From Paulinella micropora (lineage: Eukaryota > Cercozoa > Imbricatea > Euglyphida), in the NCBI GenBank assembly GCA_009731375.1, contig BJOX01000187.1:458789-522788 (forward strand): a stretch of 64,000 nt of DNA. The letters are read 5' to 3'. Under the pieces are notes generated by a model that saw nothing but the letters and a program-made list of their open reading frames with translations, did not search any database and was not told the origin of the DNA. Below, in pieces: positions 51,224 through 64,000 of this stretch (the stretch's first letter is position 1; each line of letters starts with the position of its first letter). The position numbers and the translations under genes are program-made.

Positions 51224-51298
51224 TTAGATAGATAGTTAGATAGATAGTTAGATAGATAGTTAGATAGAGAGAGAGAGAGAAGAGGTAGATAGATAGAT
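50500..51298. repeat. GATA/GGTA/GACA array
   Basis: Long GATA array with GGTA, GACA and GTTA variants and one unique islet at 51131-51160. Confidence 0.96.
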
Positions 51299-51302
51299 AG
51301 AT

Positions 51303-51426
51303 GAGATATCGACTAATGTCAGAAAAAAGGAGCTTCTGATTTCGTCAACCAGGAAGTCTGTGGGTAAAGTATTAACCCGATGCCCAGCTAAGCCGTGATG
51401 TTTGCACGGAAGGGACTGATACAGGC
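51303..51426. mobile_element. Family C repeat, truncated by gap
   Basis: Same start as 47389 and 59104, ending at the N gap 51427-51436. Confidence 0.7.
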
Positions 51427-51436
51427 NNNNNNNNNN

Positions 51437-51503
51437 AGCTATGACCAGGAAAGTGAAACGATGCCCCTGTTTGCGATGATGGCTGTCTTCAGCCTGAGAT
51501 AGG

Positions 51504-51555
<52 letters not shown>

Positions 51556-51615
51556 AAGATAGATAGGTAGGTAGGTAGGCAGGTAGGTAGGTAGGTAGGT
51601 AGGTTGGTAGGTAGG

Positions 51616-51674
<59 letters not shown>

Positions 51675-51724
51675 GTAGATAGGTAGGTAGGTAGGTAGGT
51701 AGGTAGGTAGGTAGATAGATAGAG

Positions 51725-51763
<39 letters not shown>

Positions 51764-51798
51764 GGGTCATGAGGTAGAAGGAGGAGGAGGGGAAAGTG

Positions 51799-51830
<32 letters not shown>

Positions 51831-52079
51831 TGTATGTATGTATGTATGTATGTATGTATATATGTATATATGTATATATGTATGTATGTATGTGTATGTA
51901 TGTATGTATGTATGTACGTGTGCATGCACGCATGTATGCATGTATGTATGTATTTATGTATGTATGTATGTATGTATGTATGTATGCATGCATGTATGTA
52001 TGTATGTATGTATGTATGTATGCATGTATATATGTATGTACGTATGTATGTATGTATGTATATTATATATGTATGTATC

Positions 52080-52156
<77 letters not shown>

Positions 52157-52284
52157 ATACACGTACGGACCTGTTTTTTTTTTGTTTCTTTTTGTCTGTT
52201 GATCTGTGTGCCTTTCTTTTTGCTTGAGTGTTCACTGGGCTGCAATAATAGATAGATAGATAGATCAGCAACAATCTATATCTA
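51437..52284. repeat. GATA, TATG, TA and GT arrays
   Basis: A short unique islet (51437-51497), GATA/GGTA, TATG (51800-52080), TA, GT, then a 100-bp unique islet before TATC. Confidence 0.92.
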
Positions 52285-53530
<1,246 letters not shown>

Positions 53531-53581
53531 CATCTATCTATCTATCTATCTATGTACATATATATATACTCACCTACCTAC

Positions 53582-53644
<63 letters not shown>

Positions 53645-53645
53645 C
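53531..53645. repeat. TATC array
   Basis: TATC with the islet TGTACATATATATATACTCA also present at 52563. Confidence 0.95.
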
Positions 53646-53702
53646 GTATAGCTTTTGTTTGCAGTGTTCTGCCTAGCTCCGCCGGCGCGCCATGTAGAAA
53701 AC

Positions 53703-53704
<2 letters not shown>
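53646..53704 (-). CDS. Candidate exon, duplicate b
   Basis: Minus strand, phase 0 after [21 protein letters not shown], then donor GTAGAT. Homologous to 53959-54014 and open in the same frame. Confidence 0.4.
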
Positions 53705-53768
<64 letters not shown>

Positions 53769-53822
53769 ACATATATATGTATGTATATATATATATCTAT
53801 ATATATATATCTATATATATAC

Positions 53823-53892
<70 letters not shown>

Positions 53893-53897
53893 CTCTC

Positions 53898-53948
<51 letters not shown>

Positions 53949-53958
53949 GTCTATCTAC
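53705..53958. repeat. CT, TA and TATC arrays
   Basis: CT, TA-rich and TATC repeats between duplicated exons. Confidence 0.96.
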
Positions 53959-54014
53959 GTACAGCTTTTGGTTGTGGTGTTCTGCCAAGCTCCGCCGGGG
54001 CGCCATGCAAAAAA
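53959..54014 (-). CDS. Candidate exon, duplicate a
   Basis: Minus strand: acceptor CTATCTAG supplied by the TATC repeat, [18 protein letters not shown], donor GTAGAT. Same frame as duplicate b. Function unknown. Confidence 0.45.
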
Positions 54015-54090
54015 CTAGATAGACAGATAGATAGATAGATAGATAGATAGATAGGAAGGTAGGTAGGTAGTAGGTAGGTAGGTAGGTAGG

Positions 54091-54152
<62 letters not shown>

Positions 54153-54212
54153 TATAGATAGATAGATTAGTAGATAGATAGATAGGTGGATGGATAGGTA
54201 GATAGATGGATG

Positions 54213-54252
<40 letters not shown>

Positions 54253-54316
54253 CATAGATAGATAGATGGATAGATAGGTAGGTAGGTAGGTAGGTAGATA
54301 GGTAGGTAGATAGATA

Positions 54317-54352
<36 letters not shown>

Positions 54353-54418
54353 GTAGATAGATAGGTAGATGGATAGATAGGTAGGTAGGTAGGTAGGTAG
54401 GTAGGTAGGTAGGTAGGC

Positions 54419-54514
<96 letters not shown>

Positions 54515-54515
54515 T

Positions 54516-54565
<50 letters not shown>

Positions 54566-54674
54566 ATAGAATAGAATAGAATAGAATAGAATAGAATAGA
54601 ATAGAACGGATAGGTACATAGGTAGGTAGGTAGGTAGGTAGGTAGATAGGTAGATAGGTAGGTAGGTAGGTAGG

Positions 54675-54705
<31 letters not shown>

Positions 54706-54706
54706 G

Positions 54707-54750
<44 letters not shown>

Positions 54751-54772
54751 GAGATAGATAGATAGGTAGGTA
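54015..54772. repeat. GATA/GGTA/AATAG array
   Basis: GATA and GGTA with a pentanucleotide AATAG block at 54563-54605. Confidence 0.97.
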
Positions 54773-54777
54773 GATAC

Positions 54778-54897
54778 CGGCCATCGAAGGAGATATGCTT
54801 GCCCTGCTGTGGCCAACTAATATAGCCTATAAAACCAGAAACAGACAGAAGAAAACTTAGCGCCGTTATGTATTGGCTTGGTTTGTTGTGTCTCTTC
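54778..54897 (-). CDS. Candidate exon with a hydrophobic segment
   Basis: 120 nt between TACAG and GTATCT on the minus strand: [20 protein letters not shown] then [19 protein letters not shown]. The middle could be a membrane span. Gene unknown. Partial copies lie at 54937-54972, 55141-55232 and 57608-57662. Confidence 0.45.
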
Positions 54898-54904
54898 CTG
54901 TATA

Positions 54905-54936
<32 letters not shown>

Positions 54937-54937
<1 letters not shown>

Positions 54938-54972
54938 ACGGAAGGATATATGCTTGATGTAGCCTGTAAAAC
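54937..54972 (-). pseudogene. Decayed partial copy of the 54778 exon
   Basis: GCTACATCAAGCATATATCC matches GCTATATTAG...AAGCATATCTCC with the WPQQG codons deleted. Confidence 0.5.
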
Positions 54973-54974
54973 AG

Positions 54975-55057
<83 letters not shown>

Positions 55058-55072
55058 GCGATAATAATCATG

Positions 55073-55138
<66 letters not shown>

Positions 55139-55226
55139 GTTATGTATTGGCTTGGTTTGTTGTGTCTCTTCTTGTATGCTGTGTGTGTATCTATAACATA
55201 AGGATGTATGTTTAATGTAGCATGTA

Positions 55227-55272
<46 letters not shown>

Positions 55273-55275
55273 AAT

Positions 55276-55323
<48 letters not shown>

Positions 55324-55324
55324 C

Positions 55325-55356
<32 letters not shown>
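54975..55356. repeat. Tandem AAC/AAT units with exon copy
   Basis: A unit of exon fragment + (AAC)n + (AAT)n occurs twice (54940-55140 and 55195-55356), with copies of the exon start (CAAACCAAGCCAATACATAA, minus) at 55141-55185. Confidence 0.85.
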
Positions 55357-55359
<3 letters not shown>

Positions 55360-55849
55360 ATATCTGAGGCGTACTGATGCAGCTAATGGCATATCCTCAA
55401 CGGACATAAGCCTCCAATACCCTTGTTCGAGGTCCTCCACCCCCCCGTGTCAGTCTCTCGCCTGATGATCGGGGCCACCGATGGAGCTCCTGAGGGCAAG
55501 ACTGCACTAAGCCGAGGTTATTCCGCAGTCCCAGCAACCTCTTGCAAGACGTCACCGAATGTGCAAGTGCATACACCAAGCGCGGTTGCTAGAGCTGCCT
55601 CGAAACCCCACCCATAACAATCTGGTGTCTGCTGGGTCCTGGGCTATCAACCAGCATATGCGGAGTTTAAGATCTTTTACGCGCGCAACGACCCTCCTCC
55701 CCAGCATCTACCACCAAAGGGTTATGAGTTGGCGTCACAGTTTAACGCCTTGAGGCCATTGGGCTGGAACTCTGTTTAGCAAGTGTGACTAGGTTTTTTC
55801 ATCGGGATTTCCCTCAAATATGTCACAGTCAACACTCCAAGGCAGATTT
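55357..55849. repeat. 493-bp satellite, copy 1
   Basis: Starts ACTATATCTGAGGCGTACTG. Period is exactly 493 bp to copy 2. It contains a 52-codon plus frame (YAEFKIFYARNDPPPQHLPP ...) ending in TAG, perhaps a relic coding segment. Confidence 0.95.
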
Positions 55850-56342
55850 ACTATATCTGAGGCGTACTGATGCAGCTAATGGCATATCCTCAACGGACAT
55901 AAGCCTCCAATACCCTTGTTCGAGGTCCTCCACCCCCCCGTGTCAGTCTCTCGCCTGATGATCGGGGCCACCGATGGAGCTCCTGAGGGCAAGACTGCAC
56001 TAAGCCGAGGTTATTCCGCAGTCCCAGCAACCTCTTGCAAGACGTCACCGAATGTGCAAGTGCATACACCAAGCGCGGTTGCTAGAGCTGCCTCGAAACC
56101 CCACCCATAACAATCTGGTGTCTGCTGGGTCCTGGGCTATCAACCAGCATATGCGGAGTTTAAGATCTTTTACGCGCGCAACGACCCTCCTCCCCAGCAT
56201 CTACCACCAAAGGGTTATGAGTTGGCGTCACAGTTTAACGCCTTGAGGCCATTGGGCTGGAACTCTGTTTAGCAAGTGTGACTAGGTTTTTTCATCGGGA
56301 TTTCCCTCAAATATGTCACAGTCAACACTCCAAGGCAGATTT
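55850..56342. repeat. 493-bp satellite, copy 2
   Basis: Identical to copy 1 by eye. Confidence 0.95.
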
Positions 56343-56832
56343 ACTATATCTGAGGCGTACTGATGCAGCTAATGGCATATCCTCAACGGACATAAGCCTC
56401 CAATACCCTTGTTCGAGGTCCTCCACCCCCCCGTGTCAGTCTCTCGCCTGATGATCGGGGCCACCGATGGAGCTCCTGAGGGCAAGACTGCACTAAGCCG
56501 AGGTTATTCCGCAGTCCCAGCAACCTCTTGCAAGACGTCACCGAATGTGCAAGTGCATACACCAAGCGCGGTTGCTAGAGCTGCCTCGAAACCCCACCCA
56601 TAACAATCTGGTGTCTGCTGGGTCCTGGGCTATCAACCAGCATATGCGGAGTTTAAGATCTTTTACGCGCGCAACGACCCTCCTCCCCAGCATCTACCAC
56701 CAAAGGGTTATGAGTTGGCGTCACAGTTTAACGCCTTGAGGCCATTGGGCTGGAACTCTGTTTAGCAAGTGGGACTAGGTTTTTTCATCGGGATTTCCCT
56801 CAAATATGTCACAGTCAACACTCCAAGGCAGA
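56343..56832. repeat. 493-bp satellite, copy 3
   Basis: One visible substitution (AAGTGTGAC to AAGTGGGAC), missing the last three bases, followed by AAT repeat. Confidence 0.95.
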
Positions 56833-56875
<43 letters not shown>

Positions 56876-57116
56876 GAGAAAACAATTAGTGCAGTTATAT
56901 AATTAATTTACTTTCTTGTATCTGTTTGCTTTTGTTATGTATTTATTTATATACATGTATGGATATATGTTTTGTACATGGATACATACATACATACATA
57001 CATAAACACATACATACATACATACATACATACATACAGTATGTTTTTGCCTGCTGCTGTCTGAACAGAAAGACATACACACATACATACATACATACAT
57101 ACATACATACATACAT

Positions 57117-57153
<37 letters not shown>

Positions 57154-57606
57154 TACGTACGTACGTACATACATACATACATACATACATACATACATAC
57201 ATACATACATACATACATACATACGTACGTACATACGTACGTACATACGTACGTACATACGTACATACGTACATACATACAATATTTTTTTCCCTGCTTT
57301 GACCAAGCCATGTAGTCTGAAAACATACAATCATACATACATAAGCTTACATACATACATACATACATAAACACATACATACATACATACATACATACAT
57401 ACAGACAGACAGACATACATACAGACATACATACATACATACATACATACATACATACATGCATACATACATGCATACATACATACATACAGACATACAT
57501 ACATACATACATACATACATACATACATACATACATGCATACATACATGCATGCATACATGCATACATACATACATACATACATACATACATACATACAT
57601 ACATAC
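56833..57606. repeat. AAT then CATA arrays
   Basis: Short AAT run, AT-rich islet, then long CATA/CACA/GTAC arrays with islets at 57040-57075 and 57283-57330. Confidence 0.94.
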
Positions 57607-57607
57607 A

Positions 57608-57662
57608 AGGAGCGCAGGTATATATTGTCTTTCTCTTTTTGTGTCTCTTCCTGTATGCTATG
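57608..57662 (-). pseudogene. Partial copy of the 54778 exon start
   Basis: Minus strand ACAGGAAGAGACACAAAAAG parallels ACAGGAAGAGACACAACAAA. An inverted copy of this 70-bp islet is at 63050-63118. Confidence 0.4.
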
Positions 57663-57712
57663 TATGCATGCCTGCATGTATGTATGTATGTATGTATGAC
57701 ATGGGGGGGGGG

Positions 57713-57778
57713 NNNNNNNNNNAGATAGACAGATAGATAGATAGATAGATAGATAAATAAATAGATAGATAGGCCAAC
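57713..57778. other. Gap and GATA run
   Basis: Poly-G next to ten N (57713-57722), then GATA. Confidence 0.9.
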
Positions 57779-57833
57779 CAGCATGGATGATCCCCGAATG
57801 ATCCTCCGTGTGCTGCAAAGGCGGTGTATGTTC
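57779..57833 (-). CDS. Candidate exon (unknown gene)
   Basis: Minus strand after AATTAG: TYTAFAAHGGSFGDHPC, then donor GTTGGC, 55 nt with split codons at both ends. Decayed copies at 57873-57910 and 60236-60276. Confidence 0.4.
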
Positions 57834-57839
57834 CTAATT

Positions 57840-57872
<33 letters not shown>

Positions 57873-57873
<1 letters not shown>

Positions 57874-57910
57874 CCTGCGTGTGTTACAAAGGCGGTGTAT
57901 GATCCTAATT
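57873..57910 (-). pseudogene. Decayed copy of the 57779 exon
   Basis: AATTAGGATCATACACCGCC followed by TTTGTAACACACGCAGGATT retains the acceptor and first ten codons. Confidence 0.55.
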
Positions 57911-58018
57911 GATAGATAGATAGATAGATAGATAGATAGTAGATAGATAGATAGATAGGTAGGTAGGTAGGTAGGTAGGTAGGTAGGTAGGTGGTAGGTA
58001 GGTAGATAGGTAGGTAGG

Positions 58019-58065
<47 letters not shown>

Positions 58066-58083
58066 GTAGGTAGGTAGATAGAT
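57911..58083. repeat. GATA/GGTA array
   Basis: GATA and GGTA repeats. Confidence 0.97.
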
Positions 58084-58085
58084 AG

Positions 58086-58168
58086 GTAGATAGATAGCTA
58101 TGTTTGGTCTATCAGCTCTGCACATCCGAAGACATAGGCATCCATTCCACCCCGCCGCCAATCGGCGG
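58086..58168 (+). mobile_element. Family D fragment
   Basis: ATGTTTGGTCTATCAGCTCT head, about 80 bp, within GATA. Related heads at 61148 and 4667. Confidence 0.45.
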
Positions 58169-58247
58169 ATAGATAGGTAGATAGATTGATAGATAGATCG
58201 ATAGATAGATCGATAGATAGATGGATGGATAGATGGATGGATAGATG

Positions 58248-58278
<31 letters not shown>

Positions 58279-58321
58279 GGTTGGACGGATAGATAGATAG
58301 ATAGATAGATAGCTAGCTAGC

Positions 58322-58372
<51 letters not shown>

Positions 58373-58409
58373 GTAGATAGGTAGGTAGGTAGGTAGGTAG
58401 GTAGGTAGG

Positions 58410-58466
<57 letters not shown>

Positions 58467-58467
58467 T
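58169..58467. repeat. GATA/GGAT/TAGC array
   Basis: GATA with variants. Confidence 0.97.
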
Positions 58468-58903
58468 GATATGTTTAATCTGTGGGCGTGGCGTAGCTTA
58501 AAAAGCCATTGCGTCCTTTACTACCCCCGAGCAAGAACTCTCAGCACTTCAGCCGCGCACCAACCACGGTCCGCTGTGGTTGGTGCCTGTGCCCAGTTCA
58601 ATCCGAAAGGTAGCCGAGCCCTTTTGAACTGTACAGAACAACCATAAAACACTCCTGCAGGGGCGTGTGCCATAAGGAGATGAGGACACGATCTAGCCGA
58701 GGTTTCAGGAGTTCACGCTCGTTGTGAGTTGCCTTCTACAACCACGACTTCATCACCCCTTTGCATCACGGCCCTGGTCCCGAAATGGTGGCCTGTTTAG
58801 CCCTTGCGCTGCGCGCGGTTTACGGCGGACACAAAACCGTCGTTAAAGGGGGTTTGGTTTTAGGCCGGAGCACTGAGCAGCTGGCCCTCTGCATCCCCCC
58901 GAA
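58468..58903 (+). mobile_element. SINE-like family B, plus copy
   Basis: Begins ATGTTTAATCTGTGGGCGTG. A perfect B-box match GTTCAATCC lies near 58594. About 435 bp, flanked on both sides by GATA. The longest clear member. Confidence 0.65.
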
Positions 58904-58939
58904 TAGATAGCTAGCTAGATAGATAGATAATAGATAGAC

Positions 58940-58973
<34 letters not shown>

Positions 58974-59036
58974 GTAGATAGATAGATAGGTAGGTCCTAC
59001 TAGGTAGGTAGGTAGGTAGGTACATAGATAGGTAGG

Positions 59037-59103
<67 letters not shown>
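58904..59103. repeat. GATA/GGTA array
   Basis: Tetranucleotide repeats. Confidence 0.97.
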
Positions 59104-59105
<2 letters not shown>

Positions 59106-59572
59106 GAAATATCGACTAATGTCAGAAAAAAGGAGCTTCTGATTTCGTCAACCAAGGAAGTCTGTGGGTAAAGTATTAACCCGATGCCCAGCTAAGCCGT
59201 GATGTTTGCACGGAAGGGACTGATTCAGGCGATACCAAACCTCCCTAGTACCAGGCGGCGCCAGGGCTCGTTCCATAAGCGCCCCTTGCAGAACGAGCTC
59301 CCACCTCCATTACAGAGGACCCAGTAAGCAGATGGAGTTTCGAGACTGTGAGACAGTCTAGTATAAACCGACAGAGCACTGTGGGTTTTATTCCGGGCTC
59401 AACAAGCGAGAAAGGGCACCCTGACGGAACAGGATTGTGCTTCCCGTCGCTATTTCGGCATGTGACTTATAGGCGTATGGCTAGGCATACATAAGGCACC
59501 CCACCACGGGCCCAGCACCCACACCATCCCCTAATTCTCTGTCTGTCGACAGATGGCACCCATTTCAAAAAA
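59104..59572. mobile_element. Family C repeat, full length
   Basis: About 470 bp of unique DNA between GATA arrays. Its first 123-174 bp match 51303 and 47389. No open frame of note and no clear pol III box; class unknown. Confidence 0.65.
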
Positions 59573-60233
<661 letters not shown>

Positions 60234-60235
60234 GA

Positions 60236-60274
60236 TTAGTCCTGCGTGTGCTGCAAGGATTTTTAATCCTAACC

Positions 60275-60276
<2 letters not shown>
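60236..60276 (-). pseudogene. Second decayed copy of the 57779 exon
   Basis: Minus strand AATCCTTGCAGCACACGCAG is similar to the middle of the exon (TTTGCAGCACACGGAGGATC). Confidence 0.35.
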
Positions 60277-60347
<71 letters not shown>

Positions 60348-60380
60348 CATCCATCCATCCATCCATCCATCCATCCATCC

Positions 60381-60434
<54 letters not shown>
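60277..60434. repeat. TATC/CATC array
   Basis: TATC and CCAT repeats; orientation opposite to the preceding GATA. Confidence 0.97.
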
Positions 60435-60435
<1 letters not shown>

Positions 60436-60439
60436 CCTG

Positions 60440-60888
60440 GAGACGGTCTCTGCCACTGGCAACTCAGCCTGGGGTTCAGATCTAACTATCTCCTATAATG
60501 ACGATTTTGTGTCCGCCGTTAATCGCGCGCAGCGCAAGGGCTAAACAGGCAACCAACTCCTGACCATGGCTGATGAAGTCGGGGCGTGATGCAAAGGGTT
60601 GATGAAGTCGGGGTTGTAGAAGGTAACTCACAACGAGCGTGAACTCCTGAAACCTCGACTTGCTCATGGCATCATCTCCTTAGGGCACACGCTCCTGGGG
60701 AGTGTTCTAGTGTTGTCCCGTATAGTTCAAAAGGGCTCGGCTACCTTTCGGCTTGAACTGGGCACAGACACCAACCACAGCGAGACAGTGGTTGGTGTGC
60801 AGCTTGGCCGGTGCTGAAAGTTCTTGTCCGGGGGTAGTATAGGAGGCCATGGCTTTTCAAGCTAAGCCACGCCCATAGATTAAACATA
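60440..60888 (-). mobile_element. SINE-like family B, minus copy
   Basis: Read from 60888 on the minus strand it starts ATGTTTAATCTATGGGCGTG. It matches 3950-4352 and 58468-58903 and has a small internal duplication GATGAAGTCGGGG (60570 and 60601). Confidence 0.65.
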
Positions 60889-60914
60889 TCTATCTATCTA
60901 CCAGAATGATGGTA

Positions 60915-60991
60915 GGCGCTCCTGGCGTCAACCCCTCTACCTCTACTTCACCTAATACATACATAGTAAAATTTATAGATAGATAGATAGG

Positions 60992-61037
<46 letters not shown>

Positions 61038-61090
61038 CATAGATAGATACATAGATAGATAGATAGATAGATAGATATATAGATAGATAA

Positions 61091-61130
<40 letters not shown>

Positions 61131-61188
61131 GTAGGTAGATAGGTATATATGTTTGGTCTATCAGCGCTGCATATCCGAGGACTCAGAC

Positions 61189-61229
<41 letters not shown>

Positions 61230-61295
61230 GGCAGGCGCTTCTGGCGTCAACCCCTCTACCTCTACTTCACCTAATACATAGTAAAATTTATAGAC

Positions 61296-61333
<38 letters not shown>

Positions 61334-61351
61334 CTATATATAGATAGATAC

Positions 61352-61423
<72 letters not shown>

Positions 61424-61516
61424 GCGCTCCTGGCGTCAACCCTTCTACCTCTACTTCACCTAATACATACATAGTGAAATTTATATATATATATATATAC
61501 ATATATGGATATATGC

Positions 61517-61600
<84 letters not shown>

Positions 61601-61720
61601 GCGCTCTTGGCGTCAACCCTTCTACCTCACTTCACCTAATACATACATGGTAAAAATTATAGATAGATAGACAGATAGATAGATAGAAAGACAGACAGAT
61701 GATAGATAGATAGATAGATG

Positions 61721-61797
<77 letters not shown>

Positions 61798-61858
61798 GCG
61801 CTCCTGGCGTCAACCCTTCTACCTCTACTTCACCTAATACATACATGGTAAAAATTAT
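60915..61858 (-). repeat. Five dispersed copies of a 62-bp islet in GATA
   Basis: Islets at 60915-60977, 61234-61292, 61423-61484, 61600-61661 and 61797-61858, each separated by GATA. On the minus strand each has TATTAG then a frame [12 protein letters not shown], so an exon origin is possible but a working gene is not shown. Confidence 0.7.
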
Positions 61859-63235
61859 TGGTTCGAAATTTTTTCTACATTGAACAGTAAGTAAGAATTA
61901 AGTAAGTAAATAAGTAAGTAATACTACAACACATTTGGTTCTTAGTTTTTTGACTACATTGAACAGTAAGGAAGAATTAAGTAAGTAAATATGTAAGTAA
62001 TGCATAGAACACATTTGGTTCGAAGTTTTCCTCGAACAGTAAGTAAGAATTAAGTAAGTAAATAAGTAAGTAATACATACAACATATTTGGTTCTTAGTT
62101 TTTTTTATTGCACTGAAGAGTTAGTAAGAATTAAGTAAGTAAATAAGTACGTAAATATGTAAGTAATGCATAGAACACATTTGGTTCTTAGTTTTTCTAC
62201 ATTGAACAGTAAGTAAGAATTAAGTAAGTAAATAAGTAAGTAATACATACAACACATTTGGTTCTTAGTTTTTTGACTACATTGAACGGTAAGGAAGAAT
62301 TAAGTAAGTAAATAAGTAAATAAATATGTAAGTAATGCATAGAACACATTTGGTTCTTAGTTTTCTACATTGAACAGTAAGTAAGAATTAAGTAAGTAAA
62401 TAAGTAATATATACAACACATTTGGTTCTTAATTTTTTGATTACATTGAACAGTAAGGAAGAATTAAGTAAGTAAATATGCATAGAACACATTTGGTTCT
62501 TAGTTTTTCTACATTGAACAGTAAGTAAGAATTAAGTAAGTAAATAAGTAAGTAAATAAGTAAGTAATGCATAAAAAATAAGTAAATACGTAAGTAATGC
62601 ATATAAAACAATTTGGTTCTTAGAATTTTTACATTGAACAGTAAGTAAGAATTAAGTAAGTAGATAAGTAAGTAATACATACAACACATTTGGTTCTTAG
62701 TTTTTTGACTACATTGAATAGAAAGTAAGAATTAAGTGAGTAGATAAGTAAGTAATGCATCAGTAATGCATGGAACACATTTGGCTCTTGTTTTTTGACT
62801 ATATTGAACAGTTAGTAAGAATTAAGTAAGTAAATAAGTAAGTAATATATACAAGACATTTGGTTCTTAGTTTTTGACAACATTGAACAGTAAGGAAGAA
62901 TTAAGTAAGTAAATAAGTAAGTAAATATGTAAGTAATGCATAGAACACATTTGATTTTTAGTTTTTCTACATTGAACAGTAAGTAAGAATTAAGTAAGTA
63001 AATAAGTAAGTAATACATACATACATACATGTATACATATATACATACATACATGCAGGCATGCATACATAGCATACAGGAAGAGACACAAAAAGAGAAA
63101 GACAATATATACCTGCGCTCTATGCGCTGTATGTATGTATGTATGTATGTATGTATGCATGCTTGTATGTTTGTATGTATGTACATACAACACATTTGGT
63201 TCTTAGCTTTTTGATTATACTGAACAAGGGACTTC
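61858..63235. repeat. Minisatellite, about 15 copies of a 75-105-bp unit
   Basis: Unit core ACACATTTGGTTCTTAGTTT, then ACTACATTGAACAGTAAG and a GTAA/TAAG tail of variable length. An insertion of CATA/TATG with an inverted copy of the 57608 islet lies at 63020-63180. Confidence 0.9.
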
Positions 63236-63239
63236 AAGC

Positions 63240-63253
63240 GCTGATATATAGAC

Positions 63254-63287
<34 letters not shown>

Positions 63288-63344
63288 GTAGGTAGGTAGG
63301 TAGGTAGGCAGGTAGGTAGGTAGGTAGGTAGGTAGGTAGGTAGG

Positions 63345-63410
<66 letters not shown>

Positions 63411-63468
63411 CATACATACATACATATATTTGACCAGAAAGGGAAGGGGTCTGACAGGTAGGTTAACA

Positions 63469-63539
<71 letters not shown>

Positions 63540-63574
63540 GATCGATCTATCGATCTATCGATCTATCTACCCAA

Positions 63575-63658
<84 letters not shown>
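63240..63658. repeat. GATA/GGTA then TATC arrays
   Basis: A GATA to TATC strand switch at the islet 63427-63470, whose GGAAGGGGTCTGACAG is repeated at 63671. Confidence 0.97.
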
Positions 63659-64000
63659 GGGACCAGGAGGAAAGGGGTCTGACAGATACGTCACAGTGGC
63701 CAGATGTGGGCAGACCTGTAAACATACACACATACATACACACACACATACATATTGCAAAAAAGAAAGGAAGAAAGACCAGAAAGACAAGAAAGAAAAG
63801 GAAAGAAAGAAAAGGAAAGAAAGAAAGGAAAGAACGGAAAGAAAGAAAGAAAGAAAGGAAAGAAGGAAAGAAAGAAAGAAAGAAAGAAAGGGAAAACAAG
63901 AAATAAAGAAAGAAAGAAAGAAAAGAAAAGAAAAGGCAAGAAAAGGAAAGGAAAGGAAAAGGAAAAGGAAAAGGAAAAGAAAAGAAAAGAAAAGAAAGAA
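63659..64000. repeat. Islet, CA and (GAAA)n tract
   Basis: Short unique islet, CA/CATA, then AAAG/GGAAA purine repeat to the window end. Confidence 0.95.

Noticed and set aside
51437-51460. Cloning-vector remnant (AGCTATGACCA beside a gap)
   Set aside because: Eleven bases match a common sequencing-primer region, but the following bases differ; chance is likely. Noted because it sits next to an N gap.
53959-54006. Start exon beginning [11 protein letters not shown] at 54006
   Set aside because: In the duplicate at 53646 that frame has a stop, while the frame giving [10 protein letters not shown] is open in both copies, so the latter is preferred.

Overview
The window is eukaryotic and intron-rich: GT-AG introns, a spliced thioredoxin gene, retroelements, SINE-like repeats, and roughly half the bases in microsatellites (GATA/TATC, CATA/TATG, GAA, CT, AAT, CAA). 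An alga or other protist is the best guess. Leucine-rich repeats encoded one per exon recall receptor genes described in brown algae (Ectocarpus), so a stramenopile is plausible, but nothing here proves the taxon. Ten assembly gaps are present, often beside poly-C, poly-T or long CT/GA runs.

Layout. 1-3490: microsatellites with two identical copies of a 75-nt minus-strand exon. 3496-8055 (+): a thioredoxin gene in six recognised exons whose introns are mostly tetranucleotide repeat and hold eleven degenerate copies of its own exons. 8722-13775 (+): a decayed Penelope-like element with terminal direct repeats and a GIY-YIG nuclease placed before the reverse transcriptase. About 14.4-22.6 kb (+): a frameshifted Copia-type retrotransposon. 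22.8-25.5 kb (-): gag-like remains of another LTR element ending in a primer-binding site. 26.4-28.9 kb: purine repeats, AAT repeats and a tRNA-related SINE.

28.9-35.3 kb is the most remarkable part. Leucine-rich-repeat (LRR) exons, mostly 84 nt, alternate on the two strands. Each plus exon ends against a minus exon across a shared palindromic splice donor, usually the 4-nt GTAC. Neighbouring pairs are separated by another palindrome, GCTACC-GCG-GGTAGC. All intact exons are multiples of three in phase 0. Inverting a cassette would therefore swap the LRR offered to either strand without breaking frame or splicing. One cassette exists in both orientations with ends at the palindromes. Probable first and last exons are seen only for the minus-strand gene, so the plus exons may be a silent reservoir inside its introns.

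35.8-64 kb: mainly microsatellites with repeat families (SINE-like families A, B and D, family C, a second tRNA-SINE, a LINE 3' end, a foldback element, a 493-bp satellite in three copies, an approximately 90-bp minisatellite). Small exon-like islands lie among them (39.1-39.9, 53.6-54.9, 57.8 and 60.9-61.9 kb), and these again come with decayed local copies. The shared theme is that exons are copied along with the microsatellites around them; in the LRR locus a more orderly, palindrome-bounded version of the same process appears.
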